A DNA stretch of 64,000 nt from positions 17,003 through 81,002 of the forward strand of contig QFQX01000016.1 of assembly GCA_003248775.1 (NCBI GenBank), given 5' to 3'. A program made the translations under genes and the position numbers. The notes beneath the pieces are model-generated. The model searched no databases, was not told the DNA's origin, and was given only the letters and a program-made list of their open reading frames with translations. Of this stretch, positions 53,079-62,333 are shown one piece after another (position 1 is the stretch's first letter; the number at the start of each line of letters is the position of its first letter). This stretch comes from Shinella sp. Lineage in GTDB: Bacteria > Pseudomonadota > Alphaproteobacteria > Rhizobiales > Rhizobiaceae.

Positions 53079-54914
53079 TTGGACGAATTCTACGCCATAA
53101 CGCTGGTGGCAACCACTCTTGTCCTGCTGGCCGCCTTTTCCAGTCTGATCGCCTTCCGCTTCGGCGCTCCGCTCCTGTTGCTCTTCCTCGTCATCGGCCT
53201 GCTGACCGGCACAGATGGCCTCGGCATCCAGTTCTCCAACAACAACCTCGCCTATGTGCTGGGATCGATTGCGCTCGCGATCATTCTCTTCGATTCCGGG
53301 TTCGGAACCTCGCTGCAATCCTTCAAGCTGTCGGCCGTGCCGTCACTGACGCTCTCGACGGTCGGCGTTCTGCTGACGGCAACGTTGTTCGGTATCGTAG
53401 CCCAGTTCCTGCTGGGCTTTTCTTTCATGGAAGGCATGCTGCTCGGCTCTATCGTCGCCTCGACGGATGCGGCGGCGGTCTTCTTCCTGCTGCGCATCGG
53501 CGGTATCAATATCCGCGACAAGGTGCGTTCGACGCTGGAGGTGGAATCCGGCACCAACGACCCGATGGCAATCTTTCTCACAATGGCGCTGGTGCAACTA
53601 CTGTCCACCGGAAAGGGAGCTTCCGGCTTCGATCTCGAACTCGTCAGGCTCTTCATCGAGCAGATGGGATTGGGCCTTGCACTCGGCCTGATTGGCGGCG
53701 CCATCATCGTCTTCATTCTGAAGCGCCTCAAGGTGGAGCGCGGTCTTGCCCCGATCTTCATGCTGGCGCTGGCCCTGCTGGTCTTCTCATACACCGGCGC
53801 TGTCGGCGGCAGCGGCTTCCTCGCCGTTTATGTCGCCGGCATCTACGCCGGCAGCCAGAAGATCCCCTCGCGCGCCTCGATCGCCCGTTTTCAGGACGGC
53901 CTGACATGGCTTGCGCAGATCGTCATGTTCCTGGTACTCGGCCTGCTCGCCAGCCCCTCGCAATTCCTGGCGATCCTGCTGCCGGCCGTCCTGCTTGGCC
54001 TGTTTCTGGTGTTCGTGGCAAGACCGCTGGCGGTCTGGATCTGCCTGCTGCCCTTCGACTACACCCAGCGCGAAACCGGCTTCATCGCCTGGGTGGGCCT
54101 ACGCGGCGCTGTCTCCATTCTGCTCGCCATCCTGCCCATCCTCGGCAATCTTGAGGACGGCCAGCTCTATTTCAACACGGCCTTCATCGTGGTGATGATC
54201 TCGCTGGTGATGCAGGGCTGGACCATCAAACCCGTCGCCCGCAGGCTCGGCCTCATCATCCCCAAGCGCCTTGGCGCCATCGACAAGCTGGAACTCGACC
54301 TGCCGGGCGCCGCCAACCACGAACTGCTCGCCTACCGCGTGGTGGCCGACAGCCCGGTGCTGCGCGGCGAGCGTATCCCCCGCTGGGCCGCCCCCTCCCT
54401 CGTCATCCGCGACGGCAAGTCCATGCGCTACCAGTATGCCGGACGGCTGCGGGAAAACGATCAGGTCTATCTCTTCATCGCGCCCGGCTATTCCAAGCTG
54501 CTGGACCGCCTGTTCGCCAGCAAGGCACCCGTGGCGGAAGACGACAGCGAGTTCTTCGGCACCTTCGCGATTTCGCCCGCAACCCGCGTGGAGGAGCTTG
54601 ATCAGGCCTATGGCCCACTGCTCATCAATGCAGCAGAACGCCAGAAGACCGTCGCCGAACTCATCGCGCAACGCCTCGGCGGCAGCGGCGAATATGCCGA
54701 CCGCGTACGCCTCGGGACCATCGTTCTGATCGTGCGCGACCTCGACGAATCGGGACATATTGCCTCGGTCGGCGTTTCGCTGGAGCCGGTGGCTCCCGCC
54801 ACCAACCTGCCTATCTTCTTGAATATCCGTGAACTGGCACACGCTCTTCGCGACTATCTTCGCAAGAAACGCGCGGAACGGGCTATTGCGGCCCAGGGCG
54901 AAAATAATACCTGA
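53079..54914 (+). CDS. K+/H+ antiporter, CPA1/NhaP2-type with C-terminal regulatory domains
   Basis: Inner-membrane cation/proton antiporter of 611 residues with about 12-13 helices. The ion-binding region has [17 protein letters not shown] (Asp in STDAAAV near residue 132) and [14 protein letters not shown] (NDP near 162). The C-terminal cytosolic part of about 220 residues contains TrkA-C- and CorC-like regulatory folds ([23 protein letters not shown], then [16 protein letters not shown]), as in NhaP2/CvrA. The start is TTG 53079, with GAGGGG upstream; no ATG fits. It is inserted in the carbon cluster between gap and pgk. Confidence 0.88.
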   Translation: MDEFYAITLVATTLVLLAAFSSLIAFRFGAPLLLLFLVIGLLTGTDGLGIQFSNNNLAYVLGSIALAIILFDSGFGTSLQSFKLSAVPSLTLSTVGVLLTATLFGIVAQFLLGFSFMEGMLLGSIVASTDAAAVFFLLRIGGINIRDKVRSTLEVESGTNDPMAIFLTMALVQLLSTGKGASGFDLELVRLFIEQMGLGLALGLIGGAIIVFILKRLKVERGLAPIFMLALALLVFSYTGAVGGSGFLAVYVAGIYAGSQKIPSRASIARFQDGLTWLAQIVMFLVLGLLASPSQFLAILLPAVLLGLFLVFVARPLAVWICLLPFDYTQRETGFIAWVGLRGAVSILLAILPILGNLEDGQLYFNTAFIVVMISLVMQGWTIKPVARRLGLIIPKRLGAIDKLELDLPGAANHELLAYRVVADSPVLRGERIPRWAAPSLVIRDGKSMRYQYAGRLRENDQVYLFIAPGYSKLLDRLFASKAPVAEDDSEFFGTFAISPATRVEELDQAYGPLLINAAERQKTVAELIAQRLGGSGEYADRVRLGTIVLIVRDLDESGHIASVGVSLEPVAPATNLPIFLNIRELAHALRDYLRKKRAERAIAAQGENNT

Positions 54915-54991
54915 TCGCCTTGCGTCGTTTGGCGCACGATGTAAATGTCCGGCCCGTCAGCCCAGTTAACAGCAAAACGACGGGTATCATC

Positions 54992-56194
54992 ATGCCGGCT
55001 TTCAAGACTCTCGACGATCTCACCGATATCGCAGGCAAGCGCGTTCTTGTCCGTGTAGACCTCAACGTTCCCGTCACCGACGGCAAGGTCAGTGACACCA
55101 CCCGCATCGAGCGCGTTGCTCCGACGATCAAGGAACTGTCGAAGAAAGGCGCCAAGGTCATCCTGCTCGCCCATTTCGGCCGCCCGAAGGGTGAACCGGT
55201 CGCCGACCAGTCCCTCTCGCTGATCGCTCCCGCAGTAGAAGAAGTGCTCGACCAGAAGGTCGCTTTCGCCGCTGATTGCATCGGCCCGGTCGCAGCGGAC
55301 GCCATCGCCAAGATGGAAAACGGCGACATCCTGCTTCTGGAAAACACCCGCTTCCACAAGGGCGAGGAAAAGAACACGCCGGAGTTCACTGCGGAACTGG
55401 CAAAGAACGGCGACATCTTCGTCAACGACGCCTTCTCGGCCGCCCACCGCGCCCACGCTTCCACCGAAGGCCTCGCCCACCACATGCCCGCCTATGCCGG
55501 CCGCACCATGCAGGCCGAACTCGAGGCGCTTGAAAAGGGTCTCGGCAATCCGGCACGCCCCGTCGTAGCCATCGTCGGCGGCGCCAAGGTGTCCACCAAG
55601 ATCGACCTCCTTTCCAACCTCGTGAAGAAGGTCGACGCGCTGGTGATCGGCGGCGGCATGGCCAATACCTTCCTCGCCGCCCAGGGCATCGACGTCGGCA
55701 AGTCGCTTTGCGAACATGACCTCGCCGAGACCGCCAGGGAGATCCTCGCCACCGCCAAGGAAGCCGGCTGCGCCATAGTGCTGCCGGAAGACGGGGTCGT
55801 CGCCCGCGAATTCAAGGCAGGCGCGGCCAACGAGACGGTCGACATCAAGGCCATCCCGTCCGATGCGATGGTGCTCGATGTCGGTCGGAAGTCCGTTGAA
55901 GCCATCAACGCATGGATTTCCAAGGCTTCGACGTTGGTCTGGAACGGCCCGCTCGGCGCCTTCGAAATCACTCCCTTCGATGCAGCGACGGTTTCGGCCG
56001 CAAAGCACGCAGCCGAAGAAACCCGCGCCGGCAAGCTCGTCTCCGTCGCAGGCGGCGGTGACACGGTTTCGGCGCTCAACCACGCAGGCGTGGCAGACGA
56101 TTTCAGCTACGTCTCGACGGCAGGCGGCGCCTTCCTCGAATGGATGGAAGGCAAGGAACTGCCCGGCGTGGCCGTTCTCTCCTCCTCCAAGTAA
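54992..56194 (+). CDS. pgk: Phosphoglycerate kinase
   Basis: Two-domain kinase of 400 residues that interconverts 1,3-bisphosphoglycerate and 3-phosphoglycerate with ADP/ATP. The N-terminal substrate site shows [17 protein letters not shown] and [11 protein letters not shown]. The hinge and nucleotide site show [14 protein letters not shown] and the final [30 protein letters not shown] 54992 gives the usual start; the frame opens 24 codons earlier in the intergenic space. It follows the antiporter gene after 77 bases and precedes fba. Confidence 0.97.
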   Translation: MPAFKTLDDLTDIAGKRVLVRVDLNVPVTDGKVSDTTRIERVAPTIKELSKKGAKVILLAHFGRPKGEPVADQSLSLIAPAVEEVLDQKVAFAADCIGPVAADAIAKMENGDILLLENTRFHKGEEKNTPEFTAELAKNGDIFVNDAFSAAHRAHASTEGLAHHMPAYAGRTMQAELEALEKGLGNPARPVVAIVGGAKVSTKIDLLSNLVKKVDALVIGGGMANTFLAAQGIDVGKSLCEHDLAETAREILATAKEAGCAIVLPEDGVVAREFKAGAANETVDIKAIPSDAMVLDVGRKSVEAINAWISKASTLVWNGPLGAFEITPFDAATVSAAKHAAEETRAGKLVSVAGGGDTVSALNHAGVADDFSYVSTAGGAFLEWMEGKELPGVAVLSSSK

Positions 56195-56207
56195 GCGCAG
56201 GATCGAG

Positions 56208-56233
56208 GGCGGCAGATTTTTGAATCTGCCGCC
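56208..56233 (+). terminator. Hairpin after pgk
   Basis: GGCGGCAGATT (56208-56218) pairs with AATCTGCCGCC (56223-56233), an 11-bp perfect stem 13 bases after the stop. The following sequence is only moderately T-rich. Confidence 0.65.
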
Positions 56234-56264
56234 GTTAACTTTAAGTATTTTTTACTGAATTTTA

Positions 56265-56291
56265 AAACGATTGAAGTGATTTCAATCGTTT
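56265..56291. promoter_or_regulatory. 27-bp dyad upstream of fba
   Basis: AAACGATTGAA-GTGAT-TTCAATCGTTT has perfect 11-base arms. It lies about 200 bases before the fba start in an AT-rich stretch and looks like an operator for an unidentified regulator. Confidence 0.6.
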
Positions 56292-56488
56292 CAATAGGTT
56301 AGCCTGCCATTTTCCTGTCGTAGAAGTTCTGTTATCGCCGGAGTCATCTTGGTCTTGAGAGACTGGGATGACCGAAAGTCTCGATGAGATCGATCCGGTG
56401 ATTGGTCCATCCGGCGTTGCCGATGGGTCGTGAAATCACAGAACATTCGTGAGCGCGTGACGCGCCATTTAAGGGATAGGAGTGAAGT

Positions 56489-57385
56489 ATGGTGGACGCG
56501 AAGATGTTGAACAAGATCAGCTCGGCGCCGGGTTTCATTGCGGCGCTGGATCAGAGCGGCGGTTCAACACCCGGAGCTTTGCGTCTCTATGGTGTGTCCG
56601 AATCCGACTACAATGGTGACGAGGAAATGTTCAGCATGGTACACGCCATGCGCGTCCGCATCATGAGCGCGCCCGCCTTCTCGGGCGACAAGGTTATCGG
56701 CGCAATCCTGTTCGAACGCACCATGGACGGCGACGTCAACGGTGAGGCCGTTCCCTCCTACCTCTGGGAAAAGCGCGGCGTTGTGCCCTTCCTCAAGATC
56801 GACAAGGGCCTCGCGGCCGAAGAGAACGGCGTTCAGCTGATGAAGCCTATGCCGGATCTGGACACTCTCCTGATCCGCGGCCGCGAAAAGGGAATTTTCG
56901 GCACCAAGATGCGCTCGGTGATCGCTCACGCCGACAAGGCCGGCATTGCCGCCGTCGTTGAGCAGCAGTTCGAGGTAGCCCGCCAGATCATCGCCCAGGG
57001 CCTGATCCCGATCGTAGAGCCTGAGGTTTCCATCAAGAGCCCGACGAAGGTTGAAGCCGAAGCCATTCTTCGCGACGAGATTGCCAAGCAGCTCGACAAG
57101 CTTCCCGCCGGCGAAACCGTTATGCTGAAGCTGACGATCCCGACAGTCGCCGATTTCTACGCTCCTCTGGTCGCTCACAAGTCGGTCGTCCGCGTCGTCG
57201 CCCTTTCCGGCGGCTACAGCACCGCGGATGCCTGTGAAAAGCTCAGCCATAACCACGGCATGATCGCCAGCTTCTCACGTGCCCTGGCAGAAAACCTGCG
57301 CGTCTCAATGAGTGACGCAGAGTTCAACGCGAGCCTGGCCGGAACGATCGATCAGATCTACGCCGCAAGCGTCAACAAGGCCTGA
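56489..57385 (+). CDS. fba: Fructose-bisphosphate aldolase, class I
   Basis: Schiff-base aldolase of 298 residues of the bacterial class I type, cleaving or forming fructose-1,6-bisphosphate. Key segments are AALDQSGGSTPGAL at the N-terminus, GAILFERTMDG, PFLKIDKGL (substrate-binding lysine), EPEVSIKSP and LKLTIPT (candidate Schiff-base lysine near residue 214), and ALSGGYSTADACEKL for the phosphate site. TAGGAG lies seven bases before ATG 56489. The ~290-base leader region carries a 27-bp dyad, so fba probably has its own regulated promoter apart from pgk. Confidence 0.94.
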   Translation: MVDAKMLNKISSAPGFIAALDQSGGSTPGALRLYGVSESDYNGDEEMFSMVHAMRVRIMSAPAFSGDKVIGAILFERTMDGDVNGEAVPSYLWEKRGVVPFLKIDKGLAAEENGVQLMKPMPDLDTLLIRGREKGIFGTKMRSVIAHADKAGIAAVVEQQFEVARQIIAQGLIPIVEPEVSIKSPTKVEAEAILRDEIAKQLDKLPAGETVMLKLTIPTVADFYAPLVAHKSVVRVVALSGGYSTADACEKLSHNHGMIASFSRALAENLRVSMSDAEFNASLAGTIDQIYAASVNKA

Positions 57386-57409
57386 TCGGCATCTTTTATG
57401 GCGATCTTC

Positions 57410-57437
57410 AAAGCCCTGCCGCGAGGCGGGGCTTTTT
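57410..57437 (+). terminator. Terminator after fba
   Basis: AAGCCCTGCC-GCGA-GGCGGGGCTT, one G-U pair, followed by TTT. Confidence 0.85.
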
Positions 57438-57562
57438 CGTTCAGGCATGGCAGCGCTTGCCTTTCCGGATCGGAAAACTATATTCGGGGCAGCTGAGGAC
57501 GACCTCTCCCCATAATGGGCTCTGGCCGGGACGACCCGACATACCCTCTGCGGGAGATCAAA

Positions 57563-58003
57563 ATGCGCTCGACCAGCGACAGAATCCGCCACGCCATCAG
57601 CTTCGAACTCATCGCCCTCGGCATCATCACGCCGCTCGGAGCTTGGGTCTATTCCCTGCCCATATCGGAAATCGGTGTCATCAGCGTCGCCAGCGCGACC
57701 ATCGCGATGCTGTGGAACTACGTCTACAACATCGGCTTCGACCATGCGATGCAGAGGCTGACCGGCACCACGGCCAAGAGCGTCGCTGTGCGTGTTCTGC
57801 ATGCAGCCCTGTTCGAAGCGGGCCTGCTCGTCGTCCTTGCTCCCCTGATCGCCTGGTACCTCAATGTCGGCTTCTGGCATGCGGTGGTGATGGACGTTTC
57901 CTTCTCGCTCTTTTACATGGTCTATGCCTTTGTCTTCAATTGGGCCTACGACCGCGTCTTCCCTATCCCGGAATGGCAGGACCAGCGCCAGAGCACGGGT
58001 TAA
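57563..58003 (+). CDS. PACE-family efflux transporter
   Basis: Inner-membrane protein of 146 residues made of two tandem bacterial-transmembrane-pair domains, four helices in all. Each repeat has the family pattern: RIRHAISFELIALGIITPLGAWV and then ATIAMLWNYVYNIGFDHAM, and RVLHAALFEAGLLVVLAPLIAW with FYMVYAFVFNWAYDRVFP. The N-terminal glutamate in SFEL corresponds to the essential Glu15 of AceI, the chlorhexidine/diamine exporter. GGGAG lies six bases before ATG 57563. The PhzF gene follows after 35 bases on the same strand. Confidence 0.9.
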   Translation: MRSTSDRIRHAISFELIALGIITPLGAWVYSLPISEIGVISVASATIAMLWNYVYNIGFDHAMQRLTGTTAKSVAVRVLHAALFEAGLLVVLAPLIAWYLNVGFWHAVVMDVSFSLFYMVYAFVFNWAYDRVFPIPEWQDQRQSTG

Positions 58004-58038
58004 GCAGGCAGACATACGGCATCAGAAAGCGGAGAGAT

Positions 58039-58947
58039 ATGCGTTCCATCCCCTTCGTCACCGTCGATGTCTTCACCGACACGCGCTTCTCCGGAAATCC
58101 GCTGGCAGTCGTGCCGGACGCGCGCGACCTGGCGGATGGAGAGATGCAGCAGATCGCCACCGAGTTCGGATATTCGGAAAGCACTTTCGTCCTGCCGCCG
58201 CGCAATGAGGCCAATACGGCCGAGGTGAGGATCTTCACTCCGACGATGGAGATTCCCTTCGCCGGCCATCCGAATGTCGGAACCGCCTTCGTGCTAGGCC
58301 GGCAGGACGAGATCTTCGGCAAGCCGGCCGGCGGCGTGATGCGTTTCGAGGAAAAGGCCGGTGTCGTCGAGATCACCCTCACGAAGACCGCCGAAACGGT
58401 CACCGGCGCCACCATCCGCGCGCCGGGACCTCTCGTGATCGGCTCCACCGTCGAGGCTTCGGCGCTCGCTCCATGCGCATCGCTACGGGCGGATGATATC
58501 GCTACCACCAGCCACATGCCGAGCTTCGTCTCCGTCGGCCTGAAATTCATCGTCGCCGAGGTCGCAAGCCTTGATGCGCTTGGTCGCGCCGGGCCGAACA
58601 TCGATGCTGTCAGAAAGCTGAAGCACGCCTTTCCGCATGAGAAGAGCGATTGCTCCACCTTCCTTTATACCCATGCCGGAAAGGACCACATCCGCGCCCG
58701 CATGTTCGCGCCGTTGGACAACGTGCCGGAAGATCCGGCGACCGGCAGCGCCTCGGCCGCGCTCGGTGCCTACCTGGCGTTTTTGTCGAAGGCGTCAGGC
58801 CACCGGCACCTGCTGATCGAACAGGGCGTGGAAATGAGACGACGCAGCCTGATCCATCTCGACATTGAAAGCCGCGAAGGTGTCATGGAACATGTCCGCG
58901 TCACCGGCGGCTGTGTTGAAGTCATGCGCGGCTCGATTTCGCTCTGA
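58039..58947 (+). CDS. PhzF-family isomerase/epimerase-like protein
   Basis: Cytoplasmic protein of 302 residues with the two-fold diaminopimelate-epimerase-like fold. Diagnostic segments are VDVFTDTRFSGNPLAVV with the following YSESTFV glutamate (the catalytic Glu45-like residue of PhzF), FTPTMEIPFAGHPNVGTAF, and EDPATGSASAALGAYL. PhzF itself isomerises a phenazine precursor; members outside phenazine clusters have unknown substrates, and no phenazine genes are here. GGAGAG precedes ATG 58039. Possibly co-transcribed with the PACE gene. Confidence 0.9.
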   Translation: MRSIPFVTVDVFTDTRFSGNPLAVVPDARDLADGEMQQIATEFGYSESTFVLPPRNEANTAEVRIFTPTMEIPFAGHPNVGTAFVLGRQDEIFGKPAGGVMRFEEKAGVVEITLTKTAETVTGATIRAPGPLVIGSTVEASALAPCASLRADDIATTSHMPSFVSVGLKFIVAEVASLDALGRAGPNIDAVRKLKHAFPHEKSDCSTFLYTHAGKDHIRARMFAPLDNVPEDPATGSASAALGAYLAFLSKASGHRHLLIEQGVEMRRRSLIHLDIESREGVMEHVRVTGGCVEVMRGSISL

Positions 58948-58953
58948 TCGTCT

Positions 58954-59058
58954 TAGAGCATAATCCAACCGGAGTGAAACGAGGATCGATAAGATTATGC
59001 TTCAAACAAAAGGGTTTAGAGTGCCGATCTGATTAAATCAGATCGAACAGCGCTCTAA
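58954..59058. repeat. Rhizobial intergenic repeat with two palindromes
   Basis: AGCATAATC (58957-58965) with GATTATGCT (58993-59001), then TTAGAG (59016-59021) with CTCTAA (59053-59058) enclosing CGATCTGATT-A-AATCAGATCG (59025-59045). Such elements recur in Agrobacterium and Rhizobium intergenic DNA. Its edge supplies the stop codon of the small membrane protein gene. Confidence 0.7.
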
Positions 59059-59210
59059 GGACGGATGAGCAGCGTGACCGTCCAGATCGCGAAGGCGAGC
59101 ACCGCAATCTTCCAGAAATCCTTGCGCCGGCGCAGGCCCGGAAGTCCGAGCGGCTTGATGACCTGAATCACCATCGCGAGCATCAGCAGGATAGCGATGA
59201 TCTTGGTCAT
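59055..59210 (-). CDS. Small two-helix membrane protein of unknown function
   Basis: A 51-residue protein with two hydrophobic helices (IIAILLMLAMVIQVI, and IAVLAFAIWTVTLLI) joined by a short basic loop GLRRRKDF. The TM-loop-TM pattern with positive charges in the loop suggests both ends outside the cytoplasm. I do not recognise a named family. ATG 59210 begins the hydrophobic frame but the ribosome-binding site is poor. The stop codon falls in the neighbouring repeat, so the original C-terminus may have been changed by that repeat. Confidence 0.55.
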   Translation of the reverse strand: MTKIIAILLMLAMVIQVIKPLGLPGLRRRKDFWKIAVLAFAIWTVTLLIRP

Positions 59211-59392
59211 GATTTCGGGAAACCTTTCGTGGTGCCGATTCCGGCACGGCCACAACGACGACACTTTTGCCCCTCAGAAATTTCTGCCGCAAGCACTATA
59301 TCGTTCAGATATCGCTAGGGACCTTGCGCTAGACTGCGACGTTACAGATCCTTCCTTCAATGCATAAAGCATAACCGACCGACAGAGACGCC

Positions 59393-60688
59393 ATGCGACG
59401 AAATCTCCTGCCTGTCATGGCCCTACTCCTGGGCACGCTCTTCCTCTTCCTCGGCAACGGTCTTCATGGCCTGTTGCTCCCCGTGCGTGGAGCGGAGGAA
59501 GGCTATTCGAACGAAATCCTCGGCTTTCTCGGAACCTCCTGGGCAACCGGCTTTGTTCTCGGTTGCTTCATAGCACCGAAACTCGTCATGCGGGTCGGCC
59601 ACATCAGAGCGTTCTCCGCTTTCGTCTCGCTGATCTCGCTGATCGCCCTGCTGACTGGCATCGTCGTCGATGATTACTGGTGGGTGGCGCTACGCGCAGT
59701 CACCGGCTTCTGTACGGCCGGCACGTCGATGATCATCGAAAGCTGGCTCAACGAGCGCGCGACCAACGAAACACGCGGAACGATCTTCTCCTTCTATATT
59801 TCCATCACGCTGATCGGTGTCGTCGGTGGCCAGATGCTGGTAGGCATTTTTGACCCCAAGACCACCATTCTCTTCATGATTTGCGGCATGCTTTATTGCG
59901 TGGCGGTACTGCCAACCACAATTTCGACGGCAGCGAGCCCTCAGCCGCTCAAATCCATCAAGCTCGATCTACCGACGCTCTACCGCAATTCGCCGGTCTC
60001 CTTCGTTGGCATCCTTCTGATCGGTATTGCCAACGGCGCTTATGGAACGCTGGGTGCCGTGTTCGGCGCCCGCGCCGGCCTGTCGCCGAGTGTCATCGCA
60101 ACCATGCTGTCGATCACGATCTTCCTTGGCGCCATCATGCAGTTTCCCTCAGGCAAGGCGTCAGACCGGACCGATCGCCGATACGTGCTCGCGGCCCTGT
60201 CCGCGATGGCCGCGCTGGCGGCCATCGTACTCCTCGTTTTCCGTCCGGCCGACCCGGTCATGATGATTGTCTTCGTCGCGCTCTACGGCGCCGCGGCGAA
60301 CTCGCTCTATCCCATCGCCGTTGCCCATGCCAACGACTTTGCCTCCACGGATGACTTCGTGAAGGTTTCAGGCGGCCTGCTGCTGCTCTACGGCATCGGC
60401 ACCATCATCGGCCCCACCATTGGTGGTCCGGTGATGACGCAGCTTGGCCCCTACGCCCTGTTCGCGGTGACGGCTATCGCTCATATGCTGCTCACCGCCT
60501 ATGCGATCTACCGCAGCCGCCTGAGAGCGCCGGTCCCTGTCGCAGACCGCGAGAACGTGCCCAACATTCCGGTCACGGTTTCGCCGATGAGCACACCGGA
60601 AAGCCTGACGCTCGATCCTCGTGCCGCCCCCCTTCAGGAAACCGAGGAGACGGGCGGCAATCCACCACCGAAGGAGGCAAACGCATGA
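59393..60688 (+). CDS. MFS transporter, YcaD-like
   Basis: Twelve-helix major-facilitator permease of 431 residues. The segments LLPVRGAEEGYSNEILGFLGTSWATGFVLGC and RAVTGFCTAGTSMIIESWLNERA are typical of the YcaD/TsgA-related group in Rhizobiales; the substrate is unknown. The C-terminal 45 residues are a cytosolic Pro/Glu-rich tail. ATG 59393 starts the first helix. The stop overlaps the ATG of the DUF1192 gene (ATGA), so the two are translationally coupled. Confidence 0.85.
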   Translation: MRRNLLPVMALLLGTLFLFLGNGLHGLLLPVRGAEEGYSNEILGFLGTSWATGFVLGCFIAPKLVMRVGHIRAFSAFVSLISLIALLTGIVVDDYWWVALRAVTGFCTAGTSMIIESWLNERATNETRGTIFSFYISITLIGVVGGQMLVGIFDPKTTILFMICGMLYCVAVLPTTISTAASPQPLKSIKLDLPTLYRNSPVSFVGILLIGIANGAYGTLGAVFGARAGLSPSVIATMLSITIFLGAIMQFPSGKASDRTDRRYVLAALSAMAALAAIVLLVFRPADPVMMIVFVALYGAAANSLYPIAVAHANDFASTDDFVKVSGGLLLLYGIGTIIGPTIGGPVMTQLGPYALFAVTAIAHMLLTAYAIYRSRLRAPVPVADRENVPNIPVTVSPMSTPESLTLDPRAAPLQETEETGGNPPPKEANA

Positions 60689-60879
60689 CATCCGACGAAG
60701 AGCGCCCGAAAAAATCAGTCTCCCACGAGATCGGAAGCGACCTTTCCGCCATATCCGCAGATGAACTGCGCAGCCGAATCGCAGTGCTCCGCGAGGAGAT
60801 CGCACGCATCGAGGTGGAAATCGCCCGAAAGGATGACAGCAAGCGCGCAGCCGACAGCTTCTTCCGTCCCAAAGTATAA
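60685..60879 (+). CDS. DUF1192-family small protein
   Basis: Acidic-basic 64-residue protein with a central coiled coil (ISADELRSRIAVLREEIARIEVEIARK) and a C-terminal ADSFFR motif that marks DUF1192. The function is unknown. The gene is generally found beside rcdA in Rhizobiales, which is the case here, with the rcdA promoter region following. It overlaps the MFS gene by four bases. The size is the normal family size. Confidence 0.85.
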   Translation: MTSDEERPKKSVSHEIGSDLSAISADELRSRIAVLREEIARIEVEIARKDDSKRAADSFFRPKV

Positions 60880-60940
60880 AATAGCGGTTTTTACATCACC
60901 TCTGTTCCGTTGCGGGAAAAATCAAAGTTTCAGCTTGAAA

Positions 60941-60955
60941 TTAACCTTTGATTAA
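60941..60955 (+). promoter_or_regulatory. CtrA-type box, distal, upstream of rcdA
   Basis: TTAA-CCTTTGA-TTAA fits the full CtrA consensus, including CC after the first half. It lies 290 bases before rcdA, upstream of the terminator at 61051. Confidence 0.5.
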
Positions 60956-61050
60956 GCATTTTGCGCGATTGTATTCCCATCCAGATCTTCTGGATTCAGG
61001 CCATTTCTCCACATGGCGAATTCGTCTGATTTTTCTCCCTGTTTTACCTT

Positions 61051-61078
61051 GAGAGCCGCTCCTGCGGCTCTTCTTTTC
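61051..61078 (+). terminator. Terminator of the MFS-DUF1192 operon
   Basis: AGAGCCGC (61052-61059) pairs with GCGGCTCT (61064-61071), followed by TCTTTTCC. Confidence 0.8.
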
Positions 61079-61110
61079 CGCACCGCCCCATTTACGCAAA
61101 ATTGTGGGAA

Positions 61111-61125
61111 TTAACCCTTCTTTAA
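61111..61125 (+). promoter_or_regulatory. CtrA-type box, proximal, in the rcdA promoter
   Basis: TTAA-CCCTTCT-TTAA fits the full CtrA consensus and would occupy the -35 position for a -10 near TAATAAT at 61145-61151, the usual place for CtrA activation. Confidence 0.6.
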
Positions 61126-61245
61126 GAAACGGCTTGCGGGTTTGCGGTAATAATAGCATCTTAGCGTCATGAAAGACGGCGGCGACAAAGTAAGTCTCAC
61201 CTCCGTTCATGATAAAAAAGTGATGCGTAAATCAGGGGTGAATCG

Positions 61246-61761
61246 ATGTCTGAACTCGGATTGAATACCGTGAGCTTTGCAGGCCGTGCGGCCGCATCGT
61301 CGCAGTTCAAGGCGACTTATACCGAGGGCATGGGACTGGTCGAAGAAACTGCCGCTTACCTCGATGGCCCCGGCCGCGCAGCAGCAAAGGTTCTGCCACG
61401 CATGGCCTCCGTCCTTTACGCAGCCGAATCCATGCGCCTTACCACTCGCCTGATGCAGATGGCCTCTTGGCTCCTGCTTCAGCGCGCCGTCAACAACGGT
61501 GAAATGAGCCGCGATCAGGTTCTCTCGGAAAAGAGCAAGGTGCGCCTCGACGGCTTCAACGTCGACCGCAACGCGCCGGGCTGGAACGACCTGCCGGAAG
61601 CCTTCCGCGATCTGGTCGAACGCTCGCTCCGCCTGCAGAACCGCATCGCTCTGCTCGACCGGGAAATCTATCGCCCGTCGGACGCGCCGATCGTGCCCGA
61701 CAATGAAAACAGCGTTCAGGCTCAGCTCAACCTGCTGCGCACTGCTTTCAACAGCAACTGA
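61246..61761 (+). CDS. rcdA: RcdA-like CtrA-degradation adaptor (DUF1465 family)
   Basis: Helical protein of 171 residues matching DUF1465/RcdA. The core is LVEETAAYLDGPGRAAAKVLPRMASVLYAAESMRLTTRLMQMASWLL, the three-helix bundle of Caulobacter RcdA. RcdA helps to bring the cell-cycle master regulator CtrA to ClpXP at the right time. I match the motif from knowledge of the family. The start MSELGLNTVSFAG at 61246 has AGGGG nearby upstream. The promoter region holds two CtrA-type boxes, and a terminator shared with rpmE follows. Confidence 0.85.
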   Translation: MSELGLNTVSFAGRAAASSQFKATYTEGMGLVEETAAYLDGPGRAAAKVLPRMASVLYAAESMRLTTRLMQMASWLLLQRAVNNGEMSRDQVLSEKSKVRLDGFNVDRNAPGWNDLPEAFRDLVERSLRLQNRIALLDREIYRPSDAPIVPDNENSVQAQLNLLRTAFNSN

Positions 61762-61872
61762 CGCCGATACTCATCCACCGCAGCAAATACTTGCCCGGCC
61801 ATGCCAAGCGCATCGCCGGGCTTTCTTTGCCCACACGCAACCAAGAACACCCCAGTGTCAAATTGCAGGCAC

Positions 61873-61900
61873 AAAAAAGCCCGGATGAACCGGGCTTTTT
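61873..61900. terminator. Bidirectional terminator between rcdA and rpmE
   Basis: GCCCGG (61879-61884) pairs with CCGGGC (61890-61895), with A6 before and T5 after. Confidence 0.85.
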
Positions 61901-61923
61901 AAAACGTTCGATCAAAGCGTCGA

Positions 61924-62145
61924 TCAGAGGCCGAGGCCGCCGAAACGCTTGTTGAACTTCGAAAGGCGACCGCCGCGGTCCATCAGCTGCTGGTTACCGC
62001 CGGTCCATGCCGGATGGGACTTCGGATCGATTTCGAGATTCATGACAGCGCCTTCCGAACCCCAGGTCGAACGGGTTTCGTATTCGGTGCCATCGGTCAT
62101 GACCACTTTGATGGTGTGGTAGTCGGGATGGATGTCAGCCTTCAT
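61924..62145 (-). CDS. rpmE: 50S ribosomal protein L31, zinc-independent type
   Basis: Large-subunit protein of 73 residues that bridges the central protuberance to the small subunit. The sequence [25 protein letters not shown] and HPAWTGGNQ are diagnostic. It has no cysteine at all, so it is the form without the zinc ribbon. AGGAAG lies before ATG 62145; the frame opens thirteen codons earlier but the ribosomal protein starts at MKADIHP. It converges with rcdA on a shared terminator and is divergent from the ABC exporter gene. Confidence 0.95.
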   Translation of the reverse strand: MKADIHPDYHTIKVVMTDGTEYETRSTWGSEGAVMNLEIDPKSHPAWTGGNQQLMDRGGRLSKFNKRFGGLGL

Positions 62146-62333
62146 AACTTTCTTCCTGCTGTGCCGGAGGTCCATTTGACGCAATTGCGCCTTGCGGTCC
62201 TATTCAATAGACAAAGCCGCAGTCCGATCAGGCCACGGCTTCCCAATTCGATGCGGTGCCTATACATGAAGGGCGCGAGGATAACAAGAGCCATGGCGCG
62301 AAAGCGTTCTCGCGCGCGTTGGAGAAGAGCAAA

